DNA of 54,179 nt from IMG/VR virus record IMGVR_UViG_3300030102_004502, positions 1 to 54,179 of that record. The stretch is one strand, 5' to 3'. The stretch comes from a virus. Position 1 is the first letter of the stretch; the number at the start of each line of letters is the position of its first letter. Below the pieces are notes generated by a model. It was not told where the DNA came from and did not search any database. It saw only the letters and a list, made by a program, of their open reading frames with translations. Shown here one piece after another: positions 1 to 9,033 of the stretch. The position numbers and the translations under genes were made by a program.

Positions 1-115
1 AAATGGCAGCATCATCGCAATCAATTGTTTGCACCTGACCATCACACCCATGGATTTTTACTGATGCCCTTGGGATGTTGATTTCGATTTTACTGACGTA
101 TTCTTCAATGTTCAT
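1..115 (-). CDS. Unknown protein, N-terminal part only
   Basis: The reading frame starts with ATG at 115 and runs off the left edge of the window without a stop; about 38 residues are visible, beginning MNIEEYVSKIEINIPRAS. I do not recognise it. It follows tail-fibre-like genes in the same direction and has a promoter-like sequence just upstream at 137-165, so it may start a new transcription unit. The leader between that promoter and the ATG contains GGAGA and TCTCC separated by 8 nt, which could form a small hairpin over the possible ribosome-binding site. Confidence 0.6.
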   Translation of the reverse strand, partial: MNIEEYVSKIEINIPRASVKIHGCDGQVQTIDCDDAAI

Positions 116-136
116 GGGAGATTTGTAGTTCTCCTT

Positions 137-165
137 ACTATAACGCAGAAGACTAATTATGTCAA
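137..165 (-). promoter_or_regulatory. Sigma70-like promoter TTGACA-N17-TATAGT
   Basis: On the minus strand TTGACA (160-165) and TATAGT (137-142) are separated by exactly 17 nt. The -35 box contains the TGA stop codon of the upstream gene. Transcription would begin near 130 and read into the partial gene starting at 115. Inferred from consensus only. Confidence 0.6.
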
Positions 166-443
166 TCTGAAATGGTTTCTCCGTCTTTGACGTTTGCCAT
201 AGCGTTATACTGTCCTGCGATACCAGCACCTAGGTTGTTTTTGATTTGAACCTGTCTGCCATCATAAAGAATTGCTTCAATGTATAGTTCTTGCCATACA
301 CCATATGGTGTTACTTGCACAACTATTGATTCTGGTTTGATTTTGTTTGCCCATGCATCAGGAAGACATATGAGTCCATCGGGTGGAATCTTACCTTTGC
401 ATCTAATAGTGGCTTTGGTCGGTGAATACTCTTCTGCTGCCAT
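162..443 (-). CDS. Small virion or fibre-associated protein (single C-terminal-type domain)
   Basis: A 93-residue protein of unproven function. Its middle (ICLPDAW, then SIVVQVTPYG and QELYIEAI) resembles the end of the neighbouring 245-residue protein (IVLPDYW, SITVQTQPVG, QDIIVKEW), so it looks like a free-standing copy of that protein's terminal domain. Such LP-x-YW segments with Ile/Val-rich strands are common in phage fibre and baseplate appendage proteins. It lies in the tail module and is preceded by a perfect late promoter at 467-474, consistent with a late structural protein. Family assignment is by resemblance only. Confidence 0.6.
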   Translation of the reverse strand: MAAEEYSPTKATIRCKGKIPPDGLICLPDAWANKIKPESIVVQVTPYGVWQELYIEAILYDGRQVQIKNNLGAGIAGQYNAMANVKDGETISD

Positions 444-466
444 TTGCTGAGATATTATTACTACAG

Positions 467-474
467 TATTTATA
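467..474 (-). promoter_or_regulatory. T4-type late promoter TATAAATA
   Basis: TATAAATAC on the minus strand, in the gap between the stop at 477 and the ATG at 443. TATAAATA is the T4 late-promoter consensus recognised by the phage late sigma factor. It would drive the 93-residue gene. Confidence 0.65.
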
Positions 475-476
475 TA

Positions 477-1214
477 TTACCTAGAATAAGTAGGATCATC
501 ATACTTAGGATCTGGATAATCCTCCCAAGTTTCTCCTTGATACTCAACCACGAGTGGATTGACGTCCTTCCTCTCAGCATATACGTGGTAGAAGCAATCA
601 GTGACACCTTCAAGTGTTATCTTACTATCATCCCATTCCTTTACTATAATATCCTGTGCTGATCCAACTGGTTGTGTTTGAACCGTGATACTATCAGTCA
701 CCACAAGATCTTTCCAGTAATCTGGTAAGACAATCTCATTGTCCTGTGTTCTACCTCTGAAATATACACCAACCTCAGGTCCTTCAATACAAGCATATCT
801 GAGTCTGTGACCCTCACCTTTGCTAGGATGAACCATGTCAAACGGTTTAGGTAGACTATCAGCAACCGCATGTCTTGCTTCTAATCTTCCTGTTGATAAG
901 CAATCAACAGTTCCTGTGACGAATACATTACCGTCAATATAAACATGATTAGGTCCTTTCTCACCATTGACTCTTACATCTCCCTCTATATGTGCTGCTC
1001 TACCCTTGACGCCAGGTGAAAATCCACCTAAATCCGTTCCTACATTGAGAACTCCTTTAGCAAAACCCCCTGCATGCTTACCTATAAACGCAGGTCCTGA
1101 AGCAGCAAGTGTACCTACAAATGGTTTATCACCATCTAAAGTCTTTACTGATTGATCAACATGTGGTTCAGGTCCTATTACGATTTTACCTGAGAAAATA
1201 TCTGGTATATTCAT
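477..1214 (-). CDS. Putative tail fibre or baseplate appendage protein
   Basis: A 245-residue protein. The first 110 residues are rich in Gly, Val and Asp and carry short hydrophobic strands (HVYIDGNVFVTGTVD), as in beta-helical phage appendages. Around residue 135 it has YACIEGPEVGVYFRG, reminiscent of the S74-type intramolecular chaperone regions of phage fibres, followed by LPDYWKDL and a strand-rich end containing YHVYAERKD. The ATG overlaps the stop of the spike-like gene upstream by 4 nt. It probably belongs to the tail tip or a fibre; the exact role and any autoproteolysis are not established here. Confidence 0.6.
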   Translation of the reverse strand: MNIPDIFSGKIVIGPEPHVDQSVKTLDGDKPFVGTLAASGPAFIGKHAGGFAKGVLNVGTDLGGFSPGVKGRAAHIEGDVRVNGEKGPNHVYIDGNVFVTGTVDCLSTGRLEARHAVADSLPKPFDMVHPSKGEGHRLRYACIEGPEVGVYFRGRTQDNEIVLPDYWKDLVVTDSITVQTQPVGSAQDIIVKEWDDSKITLEGVTDCFYHVYAERKDVNPLVVEYQGETWEDYPDPKYDDPTYSR

Positions 1215-1759
1215 TTTTGTATTTTACTAATGAATTCTTTGAGTGATGGTGGTATGATCTTAGAGTTAGTTTCATGTACATGAACAAACCCTCCTTGCAA
1301 TACATGTGCAGCATCTGATCTTGCTATAAGATTCTGTGTTGCAATGACTTGCACGTTACTACCATTCAATTTAGCAGTTTTCTTTGCTTCTGCAAAGAAA
1401 TCCTGATTTGCATTTAGTTTTATATTACCATCCACAGCGTCATTTGCTGTCATAACTATCTTCGCAGCATTCACGTTGAACTCACCACCACATTCAATAT
1501 TGAAGTCTCCATCTACCTTTATACAAAGAGGTCCTGATCCTGACTGTATAATATTAGAACCAGGATTATCTACCTCTATACCTCTTTTAGATCTCAGTTC
1601 CCAACCACCATCTCTGAATAGACGTAAGACTGCATCTGATCCTGCTTTCAACTGGCAATCTGCTTTTCTTAATACATCTTTATCTTCCCTACCGAGCCTT
1701 AGTTCGCCATCATGGGGATGATGTATTATTATTGGTGGTACTTTATTCGGTTTTGACAT
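1211..1759 (-). CDS. Baseplate spike-like beta-helical protein
   Basis: 182 residues with a repetitive pattern of short hydrophobic strands separated by polar turns (IKVDGDFNIECGGEFNVNA, IKLNANQDFFAEA, VQVIATQNLIARS), as in the C-terminal beta-helix of T4 gp5 and other membrane-piercing spikes. An early HHPHDGELRLG segment and a late FVHVHE segment supply His residues that could bind metal. It directly follows the gp5-like hub gene (stop and start overlap at 1759), so in this phage the spike appears to be encoded separately from the hub OB domain. Confidence 0.6.
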   Translation of the reverse strand: MSKPNKVPPIIIHHPHDGELRLGREDKDVLRKADCQLKAGSDAVLRLFRDGGWELRSKRGIEVDNPGSNIIQSGSGPLCIKVDGDFNIECGGEFNVNAAKIVMTANDAVDGNIKLNANQDFFAEAKKTAKLNGSNVQVIATQNLIARSDAAHVLQGGFVHVHETNSKIIPPSLKEFISKIQK

Positions 1760-3753
1760 TACACACCTCTAGGACAATCTACTACAGTGAGGATACTTGT
1801 GCTTGGCACACTAGGTGATGCATATTCTTTCACTGGCACAAATTTTGTTCTAGGTCTTAGAACTGCACCATAACCAGTAGAACTATTCACAGCAAGAGCA
1901 GATAAACCACCTCCCATTGGGCAAGATCCTTTTAGTCCTACTATTCTACCATTGACTACCTCTGGTGTCATCACACAACCATCATCTGTTGATACTGTGT
2001 CTGTTGGTTGGTATCCTGTACCTGTGCTGATAACATCTGCACCATCAATAACGCCAACCACCTCTTCTCCTCCAGTACTACCAGATCCAAGATAACCATC
2101 ACCTGTTTCTATCATAATAACCTCTACAACTTTCTCATCCTCTACAACTGCTATACCAGTAGCACCTCTACCATTGTCACAATTATCTACAAACGATACA
2201 TATGGAGTCTCAGTATATCCAAAACCAAGATCTTTCATGTCTACACCCACAACTTGTCCTATTTCATTGACAACTGCCTGACCAAATGCTCCGATACCAC
2301 CTCCACCAAAGAACTGCACACTAGGTGGTTGACATGTCTCAGGGTCATATGGATTACAAGGACCTGCTAATTTCTCTAACTCGCTCATAGGTCCTGGATC
2401 TCCAGTCATACCAGGAAAAATATTCTCCATCATACCATCAATACCCTTATCAGTCTTATTCATAAGGTTTGTCATCCCAATCATCTTAGCAAAGTCCATA
2501 TCTTTCTTGCCTGTCTGTCCTTTGTTCAACTCAACATCTAAGTCTAACTTACACTCAGAATCTTCACAAGCAAGAAGATTCATAAGACCTTGAATAGCAC
2601 CTAATGCTTTACCTAACATTCCTCCGAAATCGGGTAAAGAAATACTTGGTATAAGACCTTTGATACCAGCCATCAGTGGAGCGATTGCTTTCTGTATATC
2701 ATTTGTTATCTTACCTAAGATGCCTGATAGGAAAGACTCAATAGCACATAAAGGAAAGTTCAACAACTTACCAATCAAACTCTTTATTGCTTTAGTAATA
2801 AGATTTTTCAATCCTTTCATTATATTTTGCAGTAAACAATAGATACCATCCTTTGCTTTTTCTATACCTATTTGTTTTGCTAAGAAGTTAGGATCAAGAA
2901 AATCCAATGAATCGCTTATGCCCTCGTCAATTTTATTGAATAACTTAGTTCTAGTATTTGCTATAACATTAGATAAACTTCCTGCCATCTTCTTGGCAGC
3001 ATAATCCACTAATTTGTCTATATTTACTACTGTGTTCAATACTGGATCTATGTACCCTGCTTTAGTCTTCTCTAATTTCTGTAGAACTTTCATCAAATCA
3101 CCAAGTGCTCCACCCATATCTTTCAATGCCTTGGATGGTGTGCTACACTCTGCTGCTTTGGTTAGTTTTACTACTTTATTGTTCTCTATCTTACTAATAG
3201 TGTCAACCTTCTGACCATTGGATGCTAAAATCTGATCATTATTGTCAGGAATTGTGCCACCTTCAAATGAAACATCACTTCCACCAACCTTAGTAGTTGT
3301 TCCCAAACCACCTGTTACGAAGGAGTCAACTCTGATTGGGGAAAATCCTGATGTAGCAGCAATTTCTACCTCATCCCAGTCAATGAAGTTCTTCATATTC
3401 TTATGCTGTGCTAAAGAACCGAATATGACTGGTTGCTGTGCCTCTATACCATCAAGGAAGAATCCAAAAACTGTCTCACCACCTTGGAGAAAATTACTGA
3501 ATCCATAGTGATTGACTCCTGATCCAAACGTGGGTGGTAATAAGAAATGTGCCCACGGTAATTCATCATCCTTTATGTCATTAGTTGCTGGATGCTTCCC
3601 TATTATTCTTACTTTTGCCCTATATCCGTAATCGTTTGTTTCTTTATTTTCTTCATTTCTCCACGCAGAGTCTATTACTACTTGTCCAATGAACCAGTAG
3701 AACCCATCTTGTCCAAGATGTTGCGATTTTATAGACTCTTGTTCAAGTACCAT
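1759..3753 (-). CDS. gp5: gp5-like baseplate hub protein without lysozyme domain
   Basis: 664 residues. Residues about 20-120 match the T4 gp5 OB-fold: RAKVRIIGKHPATNDIKDDE, LPWAHFLLPPTFGSG and GGETVFGFFLDG followed by QQPVIFGSL. In T4 a lysozyme domain follows; no catalytic lysozyme motif is visible here. Instead there is a long helical, Lys- and Leu-rich middle (about 190-440) and a Gly-rich strand-forming end with repeated phrases such as GFGYTETPYVSFVD and GTGYQPTDTVSTDDG. Its partner spike is the next gene. The role is the central needle of the baseplate; peptidoglycan cleavage must be done by another protein if needed. Confidence 0.8.
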   Translation of the reverse strand: MVLEQESIKSQHLGQDGFYWFIGQVVIDSAWRNEENKETNDYGYRAKVRIIGKHPATNDIKDDELPWAHFLLPPTFGSGVNHYGFSNFLQGGETVFGFFLDGIEAQQPVIFGSLAQHKNMKNFIDWDEVEIAATSGFSPIRVDSFVTGGLGTTTKVGGSDVSFEGGTIPDNNDQILASNGQKVDTISKIENNKVVKLTKAAECSTPSKALKDMGGALGDLMKVLQKLEKTKAGYIDPVLNTVVNIDKLVDYAAKKMAGSLSNVIANTRTKLFNKIDEGISDSLDFLDPNFLAKQIGIEKAKDGIYCLLQNIMKGLKNLITKAIKSLIGKLLNFPLCAIESFLSGILGKITNDIQKAIAPLMAGIKGLIPSISLPDFGGMLGKALGAIQGLMNLLACEDSECKLDLDVELNKGQTGKKDMDFAKMIGMTNLMNKTDKGIDGMMENIFPGMTGDPGPMSELEKLAGPCNPYDPETCQPPSVQFFGGGGIGAFGQAVVNEIGQVVGVDMKDLGFGYTETPYVSFVDNCDNGRGATGIAVVEDEKVVEVIMIETGDGYLGSGSTGGEEVVGVIDGADVISTGTGYQPTDTVSTDDGCVMTPEVVNGRIVGLKGSCPMGGGLSALAVNSSTGYGAVLRPRTKFVPVKEYASPSVPSTSILTVVDCPRGV

Positions 3754-3980
3754 TAGTCGTCATATACTAGACACTCTGGTTCGTCAGGGTGAACATCACA
3801 AAATACCTCTAATACATTAGGGTCATGGTGATCTCCCGCTTCGATTTCATCTTTATGATGCTCGACATACTCCTCCAAGTCATGCAACTCATCTTCAATA
3901 TGATGACGCATGGGTTCAGAAGTTTTAGGATCTTTTAGGATTTCCTTATCCTTTGCGATGTGGTCTTCAATTGATTTCAT
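3753..3980 (-). CDS. cp12: CP12-like Calvin cycle regulator
   Basis: 75 residues. The end, LEVFCDVHPDEPECLVYDD, matches the C-terminal CP12 motif with its Cys pair (C-x(3)-P-x(3)-EC); upstream ELHDLEEYVEHH corresponds to the AWDxVEEL core. CP12 bridges glyceraldehyde-3-phosphate dehydrogenase and phosphoribulokinase and switches the Calvin cycle off. The N-terminal Cys pair of many host CP12s is absent. Phage CP12 is known to accompany talC in cyanophages and to push carbon towards the pentose phosphate pathway; talC is present at 50289. Unusually, it is wedged between two baseplate hub genes, sharing stop/start overlaps with both. Confidence 0.85.
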   Translation of the reverse strand: MKSIEDHIAKDKEILKDPKTSEPMRHHIEDELHDLEEYVEHHKDEIEAGDHHDPNVLEVFCDVHPDEPECLVYDD

Positions 3981-5260
3981 TATTCCTCGTATGGTAGGTA
4001 GTGTTCTCTAACAAGTGTAAGTCCTGTAAAATCTCCTCTAGGATTACCAAACTCATGTGATAGTCTTGCGATAAGATATTTACCAGAACTTGGTGTGACG
4101 CCAGCAGTGGTGCCTTCGCCAGTATTTAGGTCGGGAAATTTGAAGTTTAGTGTCATACCAACTTCAAGGTTCAAGTTCATGGGAATAGTGACATCAAGCA
4201 TTTGAGAGTATAGCAATTGATACTGTGCAGCAGCATGTGATTGTCTCCAAGTCACTTTCTCCGCAAGTTCTGCTAACTCATTGTCTTTTGCAGTCGTTGA
4301 CCCAAGATCAAGAACACTTAGTATACGACGAGATGGAATTTCATCAGCTGAACTAGCAACCTCACCGTCTGTTTCCGACTTATAGATGTAGGAAGTTACA
4401 TTCCTATCCATTATATTATACACCACATTATGGGATTGGTATTGACCCATCCTAAGTTTTTTGATGAGATCTTGACTTTCTACAAATTTTGGTGTTGAAG
4501 CAAGTGTGAATGGATTAGTATTCATTGCATCTTTAGCTCCAACCTTTTCATAGACTGGGAAGACAGATTCTTCTTTCATCATATTCATTACAGACCTAAA
4601 ATTATATCCAGTTTTTTGTGTCTCAAAGAACATATAACCACATAAACCTTTCTCAGGTGAGTCTGGTTCAGCCTTAGGTGTTACTGATTTTGTTGCTAGT
4701 CTATTGATAAGGTTGATAGGTCTTGTAAAATTTCCACAAAAATCATATGTATTTGAAGTTTCATCTACAACCTGTCTAGACTCAGGAGCACTTAATAATT
4801 GTGAAAGTATACTTCTAACTGTAGAATCTATCTTACCAGTGTACTTATGATATGCTCTTGTTGTATGATTACTCAGAGTTGTTGGAGTAATGCACGTCAA
4901 AGTGTACATTTGTCTCTTGTCTTCATGATTTCCATCAATATTGACTATGATTAGATTATTATTGTTTGCCTGACTAAATTCAAAAACCTCCTCGTTTTCT
5001 AAACTTGCATGTCTGAATGACAATTCAATTGACATTCCAGTCCTTATAGGTAACTTATCTAAAAGACCATTAGTATCCACACAAGTTATCTTTACTATTA
5101 GAGTATTACCAAAACCCTCATAATACTTACAGAATAACATCTGTCCCATTAAAGATTGAGCTACATTAGTCTCCTCAGGCACCTTAATATCTCCAGCCAC
5201 ATCAAACTTTATCAGTTTGTGACTTCTTGTCCATAAACCAGCAGTTACTTCTTCTGACAT
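3980..5260 (-). CDS. gp27: Baseplate hub subunit, gp27-like
   Basis: 426 residues. Position just upstream of the gp5-like gene (separated only by cp12), length (T4 gp27 is 391 residues) and the strand-rich start (FDVAGDIKVPEET, LIVKITCVDTNGLLDKLPI) fit a gp27-type hub that forms the trimeric ring around the spike. The last 90 residues (MLDVTIPMNLNLEVGMTLNF, KYLIARLSHEF) look like the closing barrel found in hub proteins. No catalytic motif is seen. The assignment rests on context and general resemblance. Confidence 0.6.
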   Translation of the reverse strand: MSEEVTAGLWTRSHKLIKFDVAGDIKVPEETNVAQSLMGQMLFCKYYEGFGNTLIVKITCVDTNGLLDKLPIRTGMSIELSFRHASLENEEVFEFSQANNNNLIIVNIDGNHEDKRQMYTLTCITPTTLSNHTTRAYHKYTGKIDSTVRSILSQLLSAPESRQVVDETSNTYDFCGNFTRPINLINRLATKSVTPKAEPDSPEKGLCGYMFFETQKTGYNFRSVMNMMKEESVFPVYEKVGAKDAMNTNPFTLASTPKFVESQDLIKKLRMGQYQSHNVVYNIMDRNVTSYIYKSETDGEVASSADEIPSRRILSVLDLGSTTAKDNELAELAEKVTWRQSHAAAQYQLLYSQMLDVTIPMNLNLEVGMTLNFKFPDLNTGEGTTAGVTPSSGKYLIARLSHEFGNPRGDFTGLTLVREHYLPYEE

Positions 5261-7350
5261 TATACTGACATATACCCGTTTATCTCCATCATATTTATTG
5301 AGGAACCTCCACCAAACATTGCTATAGTACTACTATTATCAATTGAGACATTAGTTGTTTGATTACCTTCTTGAAGTACATTGAAGCTCGTATTGACTGG
5401 ATTGGTCTTATTATAAAATTTCTTTATTTTTCTGAATGCAGGACTATCAAAAAAGCCAGGATTCTTAGGATTTTGTGGATTTTTGAAAATGTTCTTCTTC
5501 CCGAAGTCAGTGCTACCTCCAGGAATGTCACCATCGAATATTCTTTCTCCATTAACATGTGTAGGACCTAAGTTGAAGAAGTCAATTATCTCAGTATTTA
5601 CCTTGAACTTGGGGTCAGATGCTCTCCTTTCTAAGAAATTTCTATATGACTTATAAAGTATCAACTCTGCATCAGTCATTGGATCACCAGTTACTATCTT
5701 TCTAAGCATATTACTTTGCATCAACTCAAATCTAGAAAACTCAATATCAGTTTGATTGATTATTTCCTCACCTTTACTCAGTCTGTCTATTTCTTGTAAT
5801 GAAATCTGTGTAATTTTATTCCTATACCTTTCAATTTGACTTGATATTCTTCTTTGAGATTTGAAGTAAGCATTGGTCAATTCTTTATTATTTTGGAACT
5901 TAGTTGCTTCTGCTGACATCTCTTTGGAGAACTTCATCAAATTTCTTATGGCTTTATCATATATGTCAACCTTATCTACTAAGAATTTCTTACTCCTAAC
6001 CTGTCTTACTAATCTTCTATTGTCATCCAATACCTTATTAGTCTTGAAATTTATTTTACGAATTTGTTTTCTAAGTTCTATGGTTTTAGTTACATTTTTG
6101 TTGATAAACTGAGGTTTAACAAAGAATGGTATATTATTTGGTTTTACGATGCTACCACTACTTGTATTTGGTATTGCAATTCTACTACTACCAAAATTTG
6201 GAAATGGATTGTTTATGCTACCAGGAGTAACATTGATCAAGTTTCTTGGTATTTTGACATTTCCCTTTGCTTTACCTCTCAATAATATGAGCAGTGCAAG
6301 ATTGAGAGGATTTGTAAAGGAATCTACGTATTCTTTTATTGTTTGATCTACACTTTCTTTTAGTATCTTTCCGTAAGGAAGTCTTTTTAGGATATACAAA
6401 TCCCTTTGAAGCCCCTCCTTAAGATTTCTTGGTTTTTGATTGAAATCTGCTACGTCAAATTCAGTTTCAGTAGTAGTTTCTCCACTACCTGATCCAGGTC
6501 GTTTTGGTCTAGCAAACCTATTGATAAAACCTCTTAAACCACCTTGTCTTGCTGGAATAACAAAATCACTATCTCTTGTTCTTGTGCGATCAAAGTCATC
6601 CTGTCTAAGTTTCTCAAATTTATCAAGAACTGTATCAAACTTGTCAAGTGCTGATCCAAAAAGTGTAGATCCTTTTTGCAAATCAACTTTCTTCAGTTCT
6701 AATTTCCTTCTAGTCTCCTCATTTGCACCTGTTATAGAGTCAGCAATGTTACCACCTGCCGTAGCACCAATAAAAGAACCTAAAAGACCACCTAACGCAC
6801 CACCAACAACAGTTCCAGCACCTGGTACAATAAAAGATCCTATGAGTGCACCTAACTTTGCACCAGCAGCTCCACCACCAATTGCACCTCCTGTTGTAGC
6901 AACAGCACCAGTCCCTGCCTGTACATTAGTTTGACCTGATGCCTTCCTATCTAAAAAATCATATCCAGTAAATGCTACTGTTAGAAGTGAATTTAGTTTT
7001 GATCCATTTCTTAAGATATTTGTATTGACTCTTCCACCTTGTGATATTCTTGGTTTAGTTCTGAATATGTTAAACCTTCTTGTACCACTCCCTGTGGTTG
7101 GAGTAGGTCTTCTAGGTCTAAACCTTCTTATAATACCAATACCAGCACCACCACCAGCTAATGCACCTATAATATTAGATCCTGTTTGTCTTCTTTGCTG
7201 TTGCCTATCAGCCTTATCCTTGAATGCTTTGTTTAGTTCTTCTCTTTCTTTTTGAAGTCTAGATTTTATCTTTAAATTTCTAAGACTGAGTAGTGACTCT
7301 CTTTCACTACCTATTTGCATCAACTTGGTTGTTGCTGTAAAATTACTCAT
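5260..7350 (-). CDS. Tail protein with Gly/Ala hydrophobic segments, tape-measure or hub candidate
   Basis: 696 residues. It starts with a basic, helical region (KSRLQKEREELNKAF), then two Gly/Ala-rich hydrophobic stretches (about 60-75 and 150-200; GAKLGALIGSFIVPGAGTVV) of the type seen in tape-measure proteins that later insert in the membrane. Basic, Asn-rich and helical segments follow, and the C terminus is strand-like (NVSIDNSSTIAMFGGG). It overlaps the next upstream gene by 4 nt and lies between the chaperone-like genes and the hub genes, the usual tape-measure position. T4 gp29 does this job in T4, but I cannot show homology by eye. Confidence 0.55.
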   Translation of the reverse strand: MSNFTATTKLMQIGSERESLLSLRNLKIKSRLQKEREELNKAFKDKADRQQQRRQTGSNIIGALAGGGAGIGIIRRFRPRRPTPTTGSGTRRFNIFRTKPRISQGGRVNTNILRNGSKLNSLLTVAFTGYDFLDRKASGQTNVQAGTGAVATTGGAIGGGAAGAKLGALIGSFIVPGAGTVVGGALGGLLGSFIGATAGGNIADSITGANEETRRKLELKKVDLQKGSTLFGSALDKFDTVLDKFEKLRQDDFDRTRTRDSDFVIPARQGGLRGFINRFARPKRPGSGSGETTTETEFDVADFNQKPRNLKEGLQRDLYILKRLPYGKILKESVDQTIKEYVDSFTNPLNLALLILLRGKAKGNVKIPRNLINVTPGSINNPFPNFGSSRIAIPNTSSGSIVKPNNIPFFVKPQFINKNVTKTIELRKQIRKINFKTNKVLDDNRRLVRQVRSKKFLVDKVDIYDKAIRNLMKFSKEMSAEATKFQNNKELTNAYFKSQRRISSQIERYRNKITQISLQEIDRLSKGEEIINQTDIEFSRFELMQSNMLRKIVTGDPMTDAELILYKSYRNFLERRASDPKFKVNTEIIDFFNLGPTHVNGERIFDGDIPGGSTDFGKKNIFKNPQNPKNPGFFDSPAFRKIKKFYNKTNPVNTSFNVLQEGNQTTNVSIDNSSTIAMFGGGSSINMMEINGYMSV

Positions 7351-8861
7351 GCAGTAACTCCACCGAAGATTGCTGGTGAGTCATACTGAATAATGTTGTG
7401 GAAGTTGTCTATGGTAACACCATCATTTGAACTATAGTCTGTTGATACAGTTACACTAGCAGCTGATGCGTTACCGTCTATCATCGCAACGTTGTTCTGA
7501 TTGCTTGGCATCACAAATGTATTAGAACTGATTTTATCATCACCAGTTCCACTTCCATCATCTTCTGTAATATCTTCAAATAGAGGTGATATATCAAATA
7601 ATTCATTCTCCGATGTATTTGGTCTTATGTTTGGCATATTATTTAAGAATCCACCTAATGTCTCCGCATTCATACCATTAAATGGTGTCAGATCACTTGC
7701 AGACAATTTTTTACCTTCTGGTAATGACTTGTTTATCTCGAATAATGCTAATTCTCTTTGCAACTGTTCAGTGAATAGTATCTTATCAGCATCAAACTTG
7801 AGACCTTTTGCGTTAAACATTTCTTCTACAGCACCCAATGGATCTTCAATATTGAACAAACCGACTCCAGATTCTGCCTCTGGGTCTAAATCAGCTTGGT
7901 ATTGATTGATTTGACTTAGAGTCATATCAGAAACTGGAACTGTCCTTCCACCTATTTGATCCAAACGTCCACCTGTTTGATCTTGAAGAATATTTTGTAA
8001 CTCTATCAATCTATCGTTCTTCATCAAATTAGGGAATAACCCTGAAGATGTTATTTTAGTACCATCAGCAGCACTTGTTGAAGTACGACTAGGTACGATA
8101 GGACTTACTCGATCAACTCTATCTGATTGTAATCTGTCAATTAGGAATGAAAATCTTTCTAACTGTAGTTTGAACCTGTCTACATCTGGTTGGTTTATAG
8201 TTTGTTCTGTTACTAACTGCTTTCTTACGAGTTCTCCTCTTACCTTATCAGCATCACCTTCGCTTCCTTTACCAGAAAGTGCTCCCAATCCCAATAAACC
8301 AAGAAGTGGTAACAAGAGTCCCAATTTACCAGCACCAGGTCTAGGAGATAGACCAGTTCTCATTCCAGCATTTGGTCTTACTGATCCTCTCTTACCAAAA
8401 CCTAACAGTTGTGATATTATAATCGCTGATCCTGTTATAACCTCAGGCAAGTATTGTGATAGTGCTGCTCCTGTGGCAAGAGTTAGATCTCTTGCACCAG
8501 CACCGAAATTACCTTGTTGAAAATTACTCACTGCTGATGCTAAACTAAGACCAGTTACAAGTGCTGCCACATTCATCAAACTTCCCTTCAGACTTTCTGT
8601 AGTCTTAAGTTCTTTCTTTAGTAACTTTACTTCTTCATTATAATATCTCTCTCTTGATCTTATATCTCTATTGAGTGACTTTCTTATGATTGACATACTT
8701 TCTTCCATTCTGTCCAAATTGGAGAACATGGAAGTTACCTTTGCTGACACTACATTTGTATTAGTCTCCTGTTGTGCCTGTGCATCCAGCAGAAGATTTA
8801 CCTTCTGAGAAACTTCTCCCGAAGAAGGCATCATTGATGATAATTTTGTAATATCAGCCAT
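7347..8861 (-). CDS. Tail protein with coiled coil and membrane-like segments, tape-measure candidate
   Basis: 504 residues. Residues 1-90 are predicted coiled coil (ERYYNEEVKLLKKELKTTES); hydrophobic stretches lie near 95-110 (VAALVTGLSLASAVS), 135-155 (PEVITGSAIIISQLLGFG) and 185-200 (LGLLLPLLGLLGLGAL). The C terminus ends in a Ser/Asn-rich, strand-like tail similar in flavour to the next gene (FHNIIQYDSPAIFGGV). Two consecutive proteins with this architecture suggest a divided tape-measure or inner-tail complex. Its ATG overlaps the stop of the 59-residue ORF upstream. No enzyme motif is seen. Confidence 0.55.
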   Translation of the reverse strand: MADITKLSSMMPSSGEVSQKVNLLLDAQAQQETNTNVVSAKVTSMFSNLDRMEESMSIIRKSLNRDIRSRERYYNEEVKLLKKELKTTESLKGSLMNVAALVTGLSLASAVSNFQQGNFGAGARDLTLATGAALSQYLPEVITGSAIIISQLLGFGKRGSVRPNAGMRTGLSPRPGAGKLGLLLPLLGLLGLGALSGKGSEGDADKVRGELVRKQLVTEQTINQPDVDRFKLQLERFSFLIDRLQSDRVDRVSPIVPSRTSTSAADGTKITSSGLFPNLMKNDRLIELQNILQDQTGGRLDQIGGRTVPVSDMTLSQINQYQADLDPEAESGVGLFNIEDPLGAVEEMFNAKGLKFDADKILFTEQLQRELALFEINKSLPEGKKLSASDLTPFNGMNAETLGGFLNNMPNIRPNTSENELFDISPLFEDITEDDGSGTGDDKISSNTFVMPSNQNNVAMIDGNASAASVTVSTDYSSNDGVTIDNFHNIIQYDSPAIFGGVTA

Positions 8862-9033
8862 TTGCTTGCTGTACTTCTAATCGTTGTTTTTCTAATGCAC
8901 TAGCTAGGTATTTTACATATACCTCTCGCTCCCATGGTATCATCGACTCTATATCACTCAAAGACCACTTATGGTGGTGAATCAAACTAAAGTTCGTCTC
9001 TAGAAAATTATCTATTGACGTGTGATATAGCAT
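8854..9033 (-). CDS. 59-residue tail-assembly ORF, possibly expressed by -1 frameshift
   Basis: A short frame from ATG at 9033 to TGA at 8854-8856, with residues such as SLIHHHKWSLSDIESMIPWE and a helical end. Its start codon overlaps the stop of the gp26-like gene (TAATG), and its own end overlaps the tape-measure candidate by 8 nt. A run of six T directly before the upstream stop (9039-9045) would allow a -1 shift that joins the upstream protein in frame to this ORF. A small helical downstream partner between a tail chaperone and a tape measure is the lambda G/GT arrangement. Free translation by reinitiation is equally possible. Confidence 0.65.
   Translation of the reverse strand: MLYHTSIDNFLETNFSLIHHHKWSLSDIESMIPWEREVYVKYLASALEKQRLEVQQANG

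Noticed and set aside
6440-6934. Long plus-strand frame (164 codons), Pro/Ser-rich
   Set aside because: It is the reverse shadow of the Gly/Ala- and Asp-rich tail gene; Pro, Ser and Val content is explained by the opposite strand.
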